Assembly (NCBI GenBank): GCA_024684065.1
Contig: JAIKXO010000219.1
Location: 1-17,086 of the forward strand
Length of the DNA stretch: 17,086 bases
Direction: 5' to 3'
DNA from: Lachnospiraceae bacterium
GTDB lineage: Bacteria > Bacillota_A > Clostridia > Lachnospirales > Lachnospiraceae
Positions 1-7,565 of the stretch are shown in pieces. Both the position numbers and the translations under genes were made by a program. The stretch's first letter is position 1. Each line of letters starts with the position of its first letter. Under the pieces are notes generated by a model that did no database searches, had not been told where the DNA came from, and saw only the letters and a list, made by a program, of their open reading frames with translations.

Positions 1-1
1 C

Positions 2-376
2 AGACGCAAATCAAGAAGGTGGTGGATATCTGAGGAGATGAGCAGACTGACATACTGCTATGCTCAGTGTTACAACCTTTGGAAAGCAGAGTACAAGGCT
101 CTAGGCGGCCTTACCCAGAAAGAGCCTGATTCCGAAGAGGCGCAGTCTATCGCAGAGCGTAACGGGATCCAACGTGAAGAGCTTTCCCGGAAGCTTACCT
201 TAATCGAGGAAACCTTGATCGATACAGACAAATATCTTTATCGATGGCTTTTTATGGCTGTGACAAACAGGGGCATGACTTATGATGAGCTATTAGCAAA
301 AGGAATGCCCTGTTCCGACAAAACCTTTTATGATCGCCGAAGGAAGTTCTATTATCTTCTTAGTAAAAAAATATAA
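2..376 (+). CDS. Probable late-operon transcriptional regulator (ArpU/RinA-like context), 5' end open
   Basis: A small basic helical protein just ahead of the packaging genes. The frame has no stop back to base 2, so the gene probably starts outside the window. The only in-window start is ATG 38 (112 residues), but its GAGGAG (32-37) abuts the ATG with no spacing, which is poor for initiation. Visible features are an N-terminal aromatic stretch (YNLWKAEYKAL), a charged helix, then a C-terminal part with YLYRWLFMAVTNRG, MPCSDKTFYDRRR and a YYLLSKKI end. The last part looks like a helix-turn-helix recognition region. Small proteins ending this way often sit immediately before HNH/terminase genes in Clostridia phages, where ArpU/RinA-type proteins activate late transcription. 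The role is inferred from position and pattern; direct homology was not tested. Confidence 0.6.
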   Translation, partial: RRKSRRWWISEEMSRLTYCYAQCYNLWKAEYKALGGLTQKEPDSEEAQSIAERNGIQREELSRKLTLIEETLIDTDKYLYRWLFMAVTNRGMTYDELLAKGMPCSDKTFYDRRRKFYYLLSKKI

Positions 377-418
377 AATGGTCGGTTATGGATACAAAAA
401 GAATGATATTATGATAGC

Positions 419-437
419 GGATAATTTTATATTATCC
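419..437. repeat. 7-bp perfect inverted repeat, possible operator
   Basis: GGATAAT (419-425) and ATTATCC (431-437) form a perfect inverted repeat around TTTAT. It lies in the gap between the putative regulator and the HNH gene, where a late-operon activator would bind. No convincing -35/-10 pair with normal spacing is visible nearby. Operator function is a guess from position. Confidence 0.35.
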
Positions 438-451
438 CCATTGGCAATGCC

Positions 452-532
452 TCCCAAGCAAAACGCCCCATATGATAGGCAGGGAATCAAACACTCCCTG
501 CTTTTTGTATGGGGTATGTTTGGCATGGGAAG
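452..532 (+). terminator. Long nested hairpin with T-run: terminator or structured RNA
   Basis: The inner stem GCAGGGA (479-485) pairs with TCCCTGC (495-501) around a 9-base loop and is followed by TTTTT (502-506), the layout of an intrinsic terminator. An outer stem CCCCATA (466-472) pairs perfectly with TATGGGG (508-514). Further out, TCCCA (452-456) and GC-AAA can pair with TTT-GGC and TGGGA (519-530) with small bulges. The whole element is an imperfect hairpin of about 80 nt that ends just before the HNH ribosome binding site. It could separate early and late transcripts, or be a processed or packaging-related RNA. Confidence 0.55.
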
Positions 533-558
533 GTAAATGGAGGGGGGCAAAAAAACCC

Positions 559-900
559 ATGGCAAAAGACTGGGCGAAAAGTTTTTATAACTCAACAGAA
601 TGGAAACGCATGCGGAAAAGTATACTGTCCCGTGACAAGTACCGCTGCCAGTCCAAAGGATGTTTTTCTTCTGCTGAAGAAGTTCATCACATTATTGAAC
701 TAAATGAATCAAACATAAAAGATAAAAATGTTTCCTTGAATCCTAAGAACTTGATCAGCTTGTGCTCTGACTGCCACAAGCGCATCACTAAGGAACAGAA
801 ACGGATCGAGCGAGGCGGCAAGCCCTTGCCTCCTGCTCTTGTATTTGATGAGAACGGCCAGCCTTCCCTCCTTCCCGAGGTACTCCCCCCGGGGGGCTAG
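559..900 (+). CDS. HNH endonuclease, phage packaging type
   Basis: A 113-residue HNH nuclease. The N-terminus FYNSTEWKRMRKSILSRD is typical of phage packaging HNH proteins. Zinc-binding cysteines are C30, C35, C69 and C72, and the HNH core is EVHHIIEL (H43, H44) followed by N64 and C-x2-C-H (H73). ATG 559 is chosen because GGAGGGGGG (539-547) lies 11 bases upstream and the family begins this way; an in-frame ATG at 472 would add 29 unrelated residues and run through the hairpin at 452-532. In HK97-like phages of Gram-positives this protein works with the terminase in cleaving DNA at the cos end during packaging. Its last codons, ending in PPGG, run into the C6/G6 block that may be part of that site. 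It directly precedes the terminase genes. Confidence 0.9.
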   Translation: MAKDWAKSFYNSTEWKRMRKSILSRDKYRCQSKGCFSSAEEVHHIIELNESNIKDKNVSLNPKNLISLCSDCHKRITKEQKRIERGGKPLPPALVFDENGQPSLLPEVLPPGG

Positions 901-960
901 AGAGCTCCCCCCGCCCCCCGAAAGACCGACGGCGCCCATATACATACCCGGTTCAGGGGT
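881..960. other. GC-rich block, candidate cos/packaging site
   Basis: Three C6 runs (885-890, 907-912, 914-919) and one G6 run (891-896) occur within 35 bases. C6G6 at 885-896 is a perfect 12-bp palindrome, and the G6 can instead pair with the second C6 across CTAGAGAGCT. This is followed by GACCGACGGCGCCC (924-937) and CCCGGTTCAGGGG (947-959). The composition is unlike the rest of the window. The block lies between the HNH and small terminase genes, a usual place for cos in HNH-containing HK97-type phages. The cleavage position cannot be read from sequence alone. Confidence 0.45.
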
Positions 961-994
961 GTTGAGGGAGGGTGTAGAAAAAAACAGGTGGAAA

Positions 995-1372
995 ATGGAC
1001 GAAAACAAAGGGATATACTCCGAAAAGGAAAGAGACAAGTTAATAAAGGCGGAACTGAGAAGGCTTAACGGGATCTTTGAGGATATAGACGAAAGAAGAA
1101 GAAAAACCGTATCAAAACTGATTGAAAATGCCGCATTTCTGGCAATGGCGCTGGATGAGCTCCAGAAAATCATAAAAAGGGATGGGTATATCGAGAGTTA
1201 TCAGAACGGGGCGAACCAGAAAGGATTAAAAAAATCTTCTGCAGTGGATACTTACGACAGATATCTGAGTTCATATTCGAAAATCGTTAAACAATTATGC
1301 GACCTGCTGCCACAGGACGTTTCAAAAGAAGATCCCGCTGAAGATATCTTGAAATATATAAAGGCGTCCTGA
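995..1372 (+). CDS. terS: Terminase small subunit, P27 family
   Basis: A 125-residue protein that recognises phage DNA and hands it to the large subunit. It resembles the P27 (phage terminase small subunit) family: a helical N-terminal half, then YQNGANQKGLKKSSAVDTYD (residues 69-88), matching the family's NG...K.SPA...Y pattern, then an amphipathic helix SKIVKQLCDLLP where most members have a K...L...LGL stretch. ATG 995 follows AGGTGG (986-991). The frame is open upstream to 839, including a GTG at 959, but that part would be translated from the low-complexity GC block and does not look like protein. The stop TGA shares its A with the ATG of the large subunit, so translation is probably coupled. 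Confidence 0.85.
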   Translation: MDENKGIYSEKERDKLIKAELRRLNGIFEDIDERRRKTVSKLIENAAFLAMALDELQKIIKRDGYIESYQNGANQKGLKKSSAVDTYDRYLSSYSKIVKQLCDLLPQDVSKEDPAEDILKYIKAS

Positions 1373-3042
1373 TGAACTGGGCGAAAGTATATCATGCGGC
1401 TATAAAGTCAGGAGATGAAGTCGTTTCTGAAAAAGTGAAAGCTGTATATGAAAGGGAGTGCTCATGGATGGATTATCCACCTGAGGGCTTCCCTTTTTAT
1501 TTTGACGAAGAGATGGGCAACCGTCATATCAATTTTATCGAGAAGTTCTGCAAGCATTCCAAGGGTGATTTTGCCGGCAAGAACTTGCAGCTTGAATTGT
1601 TCCAGAAGGCAAAGCTTATGCTTGTGTTCGGATGGCGGGAAAAGGAAACGGGATACAGACGCTTTCGGGAAGTCGTTGATATCAGGGGGCGCAAATGCGG
1701 GAAATCCACGGAAACGGCCGGGGTCGAATGGGATATAGCGGTAAACGACAACGAGGCAGGCGGCGAGATTTACTGCACAGCCAACAAAAAAGAGCAGGCT
1801 TCTTTGATATTTACGGAATGCGTGAACATGCGGACGCAGAGCCCGGCATTAAAGGCTATATCGAAAAAGCGCAAAACGGACATAAGCATCGATATGTTCA
1901 TGACGATCATAAAGGCGCTGGCGGCTGACACATCCACCCTTGACGGACTGAATGCAAATTTTTTCTCCCTGGATGAATTTCATGAGCAGAAGAACTCAAA
2001 GCTTTATGACGTTATGGTTCAGTCACAGGCTATGCGGAATCAGCCTCTTGCATGGCTCATAAGTACGAACGGCTTTGTCAGGGAAGGATTTTTTGACAAT
2101 AAATATAACTATGCTTCGTCAGTTGCGACTTGGGAGCCGGGATTTGATGACTATAGGCTCCTTCCGCTGATCTATGAATTGAACCGCAGGGAGGACTGGC
2201 AGAATCCGAGCGCATGGGCGCAAGCCAATCCGGGGCTTGGGAAGATAAAAAAGATACAGACCCTTACGGAAAACGTGAAGAAAGCCCAGCGTGATCCCAT
2301 GTTCCTTCCTACGCTGCTTACAAAGGATTTTAACGTTCCGGAGAATTCAGCGGACGCATGGCTTACGCAAGAAGATACCCAGAATCCTATAGTCGCAGAT
2401 ATGGAATATTTGCGGAATTCTTATGCTATAGGAGGATGTGACCTTTCAGCGACTACGGACCTGACATGTGCAACGCTCCTGATCAAGAAGCCGAACGATG
2501 AGAATTTTTATGTTCTTCAGAAATATTTCCTGCCGCAGGCAAGAGTGGACGCAGTAGACCAGAACGATAAAGGGGAAGCTCCGTACCGTATCTGGGAAAA
2601 GAATAAATGGCTTGAAGTCAATGAAGGGGCAACCGTAGATTATGCCAACGTGACAAGCTGGTTCAATCATATGGTCACGGATTACAATATCAGGCCATTG
2701 TGGATAGGTTACGACAGGGCGCTTGCTGGTTACTGGGTTAAGGAAATGGAGCAGTACGGATACGACATGGACAAGATAGCCCAAGGCCCGATCACATGGA
2801 CATATCCTTTTAAGGAGCTCCGGGGGCTGTTCGAGGAAAAGCGGATCATATTTCAAAATAATCCGATGCTCCGATGGTGCTTGCTGAACACTGGAGTGAA
2901 AAGCCTTAACAAGGACGGAATCGAAAGCCAACAGCCTGTCAAGGTATCTGCGGCAAGACGCATAGACGGCACGGTATCATTATTGAACGCATATACATGC
3001 TACAAAAAGAATGAGGATATATACCTGAAGTATATAAAGTAG
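1372..3042 (+). CDS. terL: Terminase large subunit (packaging ATPase/nuclease)
   Basis: A 556-residue motor that pumps DNA into the prohead through the portal and cuts it. The ATPase half has Walker A GRKCGKS (106-112), Walker B FFSLDEFH (197-204, acidic D201/E202) and a motif III STNG (231-234). The RNase-H-like nuclease half supplies acidic residues in GGCDLS (D357), IGYDRA (D448) and RRIDGTVSLLNA (D533). Length and motif order fit the HK97/P27-associated large terminase family (Terminase_1 type). It overlaps terS by one base and is followed after 7 bases by the portal gene. No break or missing motif is visible, so the enzyme looks functional. Confidence 0.95.
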   Translation: MNWAKVYHAAIKSGDEVVSEKVKAVYERECSWMDYPPEGFPFYFDEEMGNRHINFIEKFCKHSKGDFAGKNLQLELFQKAKLMLVFGWREKETGYRRFREVVDIRGRKCGKSTETAGVEWDIAVNDNEAGGEIYCTANKKEQASLIFTECVNMRTQSPALKAISKKRKTDISIDMFMTIIKALAADTSTLDGLNANFFSLDEFHEQKNSKLYDVMVQSQAMRNQPLAWLISTNGFVREGFFDNKYNYASSVATWEPGFDDYRLLPLIYELNRREDWQNPSAWAQANPGLGKIKKIQTLTENVKKAQRDPMFLPTLLTKDFNVPENSADAWLTQEDTQNPIVADMEYLRNSYAIGGCDLSATTDLTCATLLIKKPNDENFYVLQKYFLPQARVDAVDQNDKGEAPYRIWEKNKWLEVNEGATVDYANVTSWFNHMVTDYNIRPLWIGYDRALAGYWVKEMEQYGYDMDKIAQGPITWTYPFKELRGLFEEKRIIFQNNPMLRWCLLNTGVKSLNKDGIESQQPVKVSAARRIDGTVSLLNAYTCYKKNEDIYLKYIK

Positions 3043-3049
3043 GTGCAAA

Positions 3050-4276
3050 ATGGGAATATTTAGCGATTTTTTCAAAAAAATAAAAATAAGATACTCCCCA
3101 TCGTATTTTGGATATATGGCGCAGTCATCGCCATGGAACCTTGAAGCATGGGAACATGATATATTCCGAAGCGCTGTGGACACGATCGCAACCTATACGG
3201 CGAAAGGCATGGCAAAGCATGTCGTTACGGATTCGTCCGGGCGGGTAAAAGAGACCAGGTACAGCAGCCGGGAATCGAGGCTGATCAATGAAAAGCCTAA
3301 TGCTTTTATGTCAGGGTATGATCTGAAATACAGATTGATAAGCCAGCTTGAAACAAAGACTACGGCTATCGCCTATCTGGATTACAAAGACGGAAAGCTT
3401 CAGGGTATTTATCCTCTGGATTATCAGAATTTTGAATTCCGCAAAGTTTTGGGAGAAAAAAGATATGCCATAGAATATACAGATATCGAGGGTGAGACGG
3501 GATATGTAAACCTTGAAGACTGCATTGTGATGCGAAAGTTTTACCTGAACAATCAAGTGGCGGGAGATGGTAATGCTCCGATATACAAAGTCCTTGATAT
3601 GGCTAAGGCTTCAGACGAGGGACTTGTAGAGGCCCTTGCGGTATCTAACAAGGTCAGGGGACTTGTAAAAAACACGAAAGCCATGCTTGATCCGGAAGAT
3701 ATAAAGAAGAGCCAGGCGGAATTTGCTGAACGCTTTGCTAAGGCGGCAAAGAACGGCGGGATTCTTGCAATAGATTCCATGGAAGACTTTAAAGAATTGT
3801 ATGCAAACACCCTGACAATGAATGCTGCCCAGATGAAGGAGATATCGAACCGAATCTACAGTTACATGCGGATATCGGAAAAGATAATCCAGAACACTTA
3901 TACCGAGACTGAGGGGCTTGCCTTCATGGAAGGACGGATAGAGCCGTTATGGCAGCAGCTTGCCGAAGCTTTCACTAATGCCTTATTTACTAAGCATGAA
4001 CGTGAATGCGGGAATAAAATCATATTCTCAGGAGGGATAATGACAGGAACAAGCATCCAAACAAGGGTACAGGTGCTTGCAGCAACTAAGGAAACAGGGG
4101 AGCTTTCCACCAATGAAAGAAGGGAGCTTCTTGGCTTTGCCCCGGTTGAAGACGGGGACAACAGGCAGATATCTTTGAACTATGTCAAAGATGTAGACCA
4201 GAGCGGTTACCAGACAGGAAAACAGACAGAAGTTGAAAATCCGAACGAAACAGGAGGGGACAGTGATGTCGAATAG
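3050..4276 (+). CDS. Portal protein, HK97 family
   Basis: A 408-residue portal that forms the dodecameric DNA channel at one head vertex and docks the terminase and then the neck. Family features are the N-terminal SAVDTIATYTAKG, the LINEKPNAFMSGYDLKYRL segment near residues 75-95 followed by a hydrophobic strand (TTAIAYLD), the ILAIDSMEDFKEL segment, the helical wing with NRIYSYMRISEKII, and the TRVQVLAATKETGELSTNERRELLGF region near the C-terminus. AGGTG (3041-3045) precedes ATG 3050 by 4 bases and overlaps the terL stop. The acidic C-terminal tail overlaps the start of the protease gene by 11 bases, as is common in HK97-type operons. Confidence 0.94.
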   Translation: MGIFSDFFKKIKIRYSPSYFGYMAQSSPWNLEAWEHDIFRSAVDTIATYTAKGMAKHVVTDSSGRVKETRYSSRESRLINEKPNAFMSGYDLKYRLISQLETKTTAIAYLDYKDGKLQGIYPLDYQNFEFRKVLGEKRYAIEYTDIEGETGYVNLEDCIVMRKFYLNNQVAGDGNAPIYKVLDMAKASDEGLVEALAVSNKVRGLVKNTKAMLDPEDIKKSQAEFAERFAKAAKNGGILAIDSMEDFKELYANTLTMNAAQMKEISNRIYSYMRISEKIIQNTYTETEGLAFMEGRIEPLWQQLAEAFTNALFTKHERECGNKIIFSGGIMTGTSIQTRVQVLAATKETGELSTNERRELLGFAPVEDGDNRQISLNYVKDVDQSGYQTGKQTEVENPNETGGDSDVE

Positions 4277-4877
4277 AACCGGAAGAATTACAAGGGATTT
4301 CATGGTACAGCCCATTGAATCCGGGAACGAGGAAAACAGAGAGCTATGGCTTGAGGGGTATGCTGCAAGATTTAATTCCCCGACAGTACTTTTCGAGCTT
4401 GATAACACAGAATATAAAGAGCAGATCGACAGGGACGCATTGCAGGAATGCCGGATGGATGACGTGATCTTTAATTACAACCATGCCGGAAAAGTTATGG
4501 CAAGGACAAGAAATAAAACCCTTCAGCTCGAAGTCAGGGAAGATGGTTTATTTATGCGGGCTCGTGTTGATGGCACAGATGAGGGACGCAAGCTCTATGA
4601 TGAAGTGAGAGGCGGATATATAGACCGTATGTCTTTTGCTTTTACTATAGGCGATGAAGACTATGATAAGGAAAATCATACCTGGACGGTAAAGCGCATC
4701 AAACGTCTGTATGACGTAAGCGCTGTTTCGATCCCAGCTTATGATGATACATCAATCGAAGCGAGAAAGAACTTTATCCTGGAGGCGGATGCTCAGGACA
4801 AAAGAGAACGTGAAGCGGCGGCTGATCTTTCGAAGCGGAAGTTGAGCATGAAGTTAAAACTTACCCAGAAAATTTAA
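4266..4877 (+). CDS. HK97-type prohead protease
   Basis: A 203-residue serine protease (Peptidase U35/S78 type) that clips the capsid delta domain and scaffold during head maturation. Catalytic candidates are H73 in FNYNHAGKVMAR, S123 in RMSFAF and D150 in the conserved LYDVSAVSIPAYDDT segment. The strand LEGYAARFN near the N-terminus and ED-GL-F (92-97) are also typical. ATG 4266 is used because AGGAGG (4252-4257) lies 8 bases upstream; GTG 4263 is a weaker alternative, and the in-frame ATG 4233 falls inside the portal gene without a good site. The C-terminal tail is short and basic. It sits between portal and capsid, the normal order. Confidence 0.93.
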   Translation: MSNRTGRITRDFMVQPIESGNEENRELWLEGYAARFNSPTVLFELDNTEYKEQIDRDALQECRMDDVIFNYNHAGKVMARTRNKTLQLEVREDGLFMRARVDGTDEGRKLYDEVRGGYIDRMSFAFTIGDEDYDKENHTWTVKRIKRLYDVSAVSIPAYDDTSIEARKNFILEADAQDKREREAAADLSKRKLSMKLKLTQKI

Positions 4878-4890
4878 AAGGAGAATGATT

Positions 4891-6099
4891 ATGTACACAA
4901 AAAGATTAATGGAAATTGCCGAGGAAAGGAAAGCTTTCCTTGAGGAATTGAACGGCGAAGTAACTGAAGAGAGAATGGCAGAGATTGAGGCAAGGAATAC
5001 CGAGCTCGACAAGGAAGAAAAGCAGATCAGAATGAAGATGGATCTGGAGGGCAACCTTGATGTTCCTGAAGACAAGCCTGAAGAACGTGGCAATGATGCG
5101 GAAAAGGTATACAGGGATGCAAAAGAGAGTGGACACCTTGAGATCAGAGCGGCTGAAGTTAAAGCGGCTATTGAGACAAGATCGACCCTTATTGCCACTG
5201 ATTCCCTTGCAAAGCCTACCAGAGTAGGGACAGATATCCATGATACCCTTCAGAGCGTATCATCGATCATAGATCAGGTTTCCATCGTGGATCTGACAGG
5301 ATGCCAGGCTTTTGAAGAGCCTTACGTCAAGACTGAGATGTCTGCCGGAACAAGGGATGACGGGGCTGCAAATGGAAGTCCTTCTGATCCTGTATTCAGG
5401 GTTGCAAGGCTCAATCCTTATCTGGTAAATGTTACCAGCTATGTATCCAAGAATATTGAAAGGCTGACCCCGATCAACTATTACGCAAAGGTCAGGGAGC
5501 TTGCCCTTAAGGCTCTTCGTGTGAAAGTTACCGACCTGATCGTAAACGGCGCTGGCGGAACTTTCTTCGGAATCAAGATTGCGAAGAATACTAAAAACGA
5601 GGCAATCTGCAAGAAGCTTGAGCTCAGCAGCGCATCCTTTGCCCCTTCGCTTCTGAATGATATAGTGTTCAGCTATGGTGGCGATGATTCCCTTGGCGGC
5701 AATGCAAGGCTGTTCTTAACAAAGGAAGACCTTCAGGCGTTCGGAAACATCCGTGGTACTAACGAGAAAAAGAAGCTCTTCGAGATCATCCCGGATCCTT
5801 CAAATCCGAATACCGGGACTATCAAGGACGGTGGCATGATCGTGCCTTATACGATCTGCTCAAAGCTTACTTCCCTCAGCACTGCGGTGGCAGGTGATAC
5901 TGAAATCCCTACCATGATCTACGGCGATCCCAGAAATTTCGAGCTTGGTCTTTTCGGACCTTATAATGTTGAGGTTTCAAAGGATTACAAGTTTGCAGAA
6001 GGCTTGCTGACTATCATGGGCGAGCTCATGGCCGGTGGTAACGTCATCGTTCATGAGGGCTTCGTGATCGTCACTCTTAAGTCTACCTTGTCAATCTAA
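4891..6099 (+). CDS. Major capsid protein, HK97 family
   Basis: A 402-residue shell protein. Residues 1 to about 75 form a charged coiled-coil delta (scaffold) domain with MEIAEERKAFLEEL and EARNTELDKEEKQ, expected to be removed by the upstream protease. The rest is the HK97 fold: an N-arm around AIETRSTLIATDSLAKPT, an E-loop/P-domain with NPYLVNVTSYVSKN, the spine helix INYYAKVRELALKAL, the A-domain, and the closing strand ELMAGGNVIVHEGFVIVTL. ATG 4891 is chosen over the in-frame ATG 4885 because AAGGAG (4878-4883) is 7 bases from the former and only 1 from the latter. The strong ribosome site fits a very abundant protein. Confidence 0.93.
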   Translation: MYTKRLMEIAEERKAFLEELNGEVTEERMAEIEARNTELDKEEKQIRMKMDLEGNLDVPEDKPEERGNDAEKVYRDAKESGHLEIRAAEVKAAIETRSTLIATDSLAKPTRVGTDIHDTLQSVSSIIDQVSIVDLTGCQAFEEPYVKTEMSAGTRDDGAANGSPSDPVFRVARLNPYLVNVTSYVSKNIERLTPINYYAKVRELALKALRVKVTDLIVNGAGGTFFGIKIAKNTKNEAICKKLELSSASFAPSLLNDIVFSYGGDDSLGGNARLFLTKEDLQAFGNIRGTNEKKKLFEIIPDPSNPNTGTIKDGGMIVPYTICSKLTSLSTAVAGDTEIPTMIYGDPRNFELGLFGPYNVEVSKDYKFAEGLLTIMGELMAGGNVIVHEGFVIVTLKSTLSI

Positions 6100-6110
6100 G
6101 GAGGCTGTAA

Positions 6111-6413
6111 ATGAGCGTAAGCGGTGTGACAAAAACGAGCGTTATAAATGCCCTGCGGTTGTCGGCCGCATCTGCGATCGCCCTTGACACGGAGATTGAC
6201 AGGAATATCTTCACGGCCCGTGCGGAACTTAAGCGTGCGGGCTGTACGGATGAGATTGCGGAAAGCGAAAACGAGCTTGTCATAAGCGCAATCGTAGCCT
6301 ACTGTCAGATGAACATGGGAAGCAATGACCGCCACCAGCGGTATCTTGATGCATGGCTCTGGCAAGTGGAGAATATCAGGAAGTCAACGATAGAGGTGGA
6401 GCATGAAGAATGA
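6111..6413 (+). CDS. Head-tail connector protein (HK97 gp6-like)
   Basis: A 100-residue, mostly helical protein in the position of HK97 gp6 / DNA-packaging adaptor, the first neck ring under the portal. It has the family's shape: a first helix with acidic LDTEIDRNIFTARAELKRAG, then a second with ELVISAIVAYCQMNMGS and a third near the C-terminus. AAGGAGG (6098-6104) overlaps the capsid stop and is 6 bases from ATG 6111. The gene overlaps the next by 11 bases. Assignment rests on size, pattern and synteny; sequence conservation in this family is low. Confidence 0.8.
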   Translation: MSVSGVTKTSVINALRLSAASAIALDTEIDRNIFTARAELKRAGCTDEIAESENELVISAIVAYCQMNMGSNDRHQRYLDAWLWQVENIRKSTIEVEHEE

Positions 6414-6732
6414 GCTGATTACGTTGATCGTTGAAACGAACCGGTCTAATGACAGGGGATTTACGGAAACGGTAGAAAAAAGGTTCGAGGGCGTTTTTGC
6501 AAAGATCTCTGATGTGAAATTTACGGAATTCTATGCGGCGGCTTCGGCAAACATCAGGGTAAGCCTGATTGCCACGGTCAATACCGAGGATATGGCGAAC
6601 AGCTATGTCGAGCAGGATTCCAAGAAGGTGTACCCTTCCATGGTGGAATATGAGGGCATAAAGTATGAGATCATAAGGAGATACCGCAGGGACGAGGTTA
6701 CTACGGATTTAAGCCTGAAAGAGGTGGAATAA
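6403..6732 (+). CDS. Head closure / head-tail adaptor protein
   Basis: A 109-residue beta-rich protein matching the phage head closure (SPP1 gp16 / HK97 gp7-type joining) position and length. It starts with ELITLIVETNR, carries VFAKISDVKFTEFYAAASANIR, a strand-rich middle with an acidic LIATVNTEDM, and ends YEGIKYEIIRRYRRDE, as these proteins usually do. It forms the second neck ring that closes the filled head. The start at ATG 6403 lies inside the connector gene after AGGTGG (6394-6399), and its stop overlaps the next ATG by one base, so translation is likely coupled. Confidence 0.8.
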   Translation: MKNELITLIVETNRSNDRGFTETVEKRFEGVFAKISDVKFTEFYAAASANIRVSLIATVNTEDMANSYVEQDSKKVYPSMVEYEGIKYEIIRRYRRDEVTTDLSLKEVE

Positions 6733-7187
6733 TGGCGGGGTTCAGTATTTATGATGATGATTTTGCGATGAAGCTGGACAGGTTATCCTCTGGCTTCGAC
6801 ATCATAGCAGAAACAGCACTCAATAAAGCATCGCCGTACCTGAAGGAGTCTTTAAAGCGGGAAGCCCGTAATGCAGTGCGCCATGAAGGCGATTCTGAGA
6901 TGGTGAATTCCATAAAGGCTAAGAAGGCGAAAAAATCAAAGAACGGCGCATGGATTGCCAATGTCATTCCAACGGGCTATTCAAGCCATACTTTTACACG
7001 CACAAAAGGTAAGAAGGTGCGGAAATACAAGGTCACGAATGCGGCCAAGATGATATGGCTCGAATACGGCAACAGGGGCGGCAAACAGCCCGCAAGGCCG
7101 TTCATAAAAAAGGCTACGAATGATGCGGAGGCGAAGGTTCTGGAAACGATCCAGAACGAGCTCGACAGGAAGGTGGATAGTTTGTAA
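6732..7187 (+). CDS. HK97 gp10-like neck/tail-joining protein
   Basis: A 151-residue basic protein of the HK97 gp10 type. The diagnostic end is present: MIWLEYGNRGGKQPARPFIKKA, matching the family's YG-x-n-ARPFI-x-A motif, followed by a terminal helix. The N-terminal part has a helix with LNKASPYLKESLKREA and a lysine-rich middle (AKKAKKSKNGAW). It sits between head closure and the tail terminator, the standard place. AGGTGG (6722-6727) gives a 4-base spacing to ATG 6732, and the gene shares one base with each neighbour. Confidence 0.85.
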   Translation: MAGFSIYDDDFAMKLDRLSSGFDIIAETALNKASPYLKESLKREARNAVRHEGDSEMVNSIKAKKAKKSKNGAWIANVIPTGYSSHTFTRTKGKKVRKYKVTNAAKMIWLEYGNRGGKQPARPFIKKATNDAEAKVLETIQNELDRKVDSL

Positions 7188-7549
7188 TGGATGTAAACGG
7201 CATAATTAAGGGGCTTGAACAAGTCACCGGGCTTGAAGTCGTACAGGATATTTATGAGGGGAAGAAAAAGCAGTATATAGTTTTTTCATACCAGGATGAG
7301 CGTCCTGCTTTGATGGGCGATGATATGGTGATATTCGACAGATGCGATATATACGTCCACCTTTATACTGAGCCCCAGTATGATTACCACGCCATGAAGC
7401 ATGCGATCCGGGATTACCTCGAAGGGCACGGTTTTTATGTAACTATACAGTCATGGATTGAGGATCTGGATGAGCAATCCGTGAAAAAAATAAGGGATAC
7501 GACTTTTGATTGCGAGTATTCCGATTTCAGAAATACATTATCAATATGA
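7187..7549 (+). CDS. Probable tail terminator/completion protein
   Basis: A 120-residue protein directly before the major tail protein, the place of the tail terminator ring that caps the tube and docks it to the head. It has the alpha/beta look of this group: N-terminal helix DVNGIIKGLEQVTGLEV, strands KQYIVFSYQDE and RCDIYVHLYTE, a helix DYHAMKHAIRDYLEGHGFYV and the final TTFDCEYSDF. Such proteins are very divergent, so function rests on synteny and secondary-structure impression. It starts one base inside the gp10-like gene, with AGGTGG at 7171-7176. Confidence 0.65.
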   Translation: MDVNGIIKGLEQVTGLEVVQDIYEGKKKQYIVFSYQDERPALMGDDMVIFDRCDIYVHLYTEPQYDYHAMKHAIRDYLEGHGFYVTIQSWIEDLDEQSVKKIRDTTFDCEYSDFRNTLSI

Positions 7550-7565
7550 CAGGAGGAACAAAATA

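Noticed and set aside
1..33. Short frame ending in TGA 31-33 as the tail of an upstream gene
   Set aside because: It encodes only ten codons. The competing frame at base 2 stays open into a recognisable-looking protein, so this is more likely out-of-frame sequence.
452..900. IscB/OMEGA- or HEARO-like RNA-guided nuclease (structured RNA beside an HNH gene)
   Set aside because: The HNH protein is only 113 residues, has no RuvC or PLMP-type parts, and matches the phage packaging class beside terminase genes. The hairpin lies upstream and is far smaller than such RNAs.
839..994. N-terminal extension of the small terminase from ATG 839 or GTG 959
   Set aside because: The extension would be translated from the GC-rich block and is proline/arginine low complexity. 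ATG 995 has its own AGGTGG and gives a normal P27 length.
709..1173. 154-codon minus-strand frame opposite HNH and terS
   Set aside because: It is antisense to two recognisable genes, has a low-complexity serine-rich translation, and lies against the direction of the whole operon.
2446..2931. 161-codon minus-strand frame opposite terL
   Set aside because: It covers the nuclease domain of an intact terminase. It has no ribosome site or family resemblance and is a codon-bias shadow.
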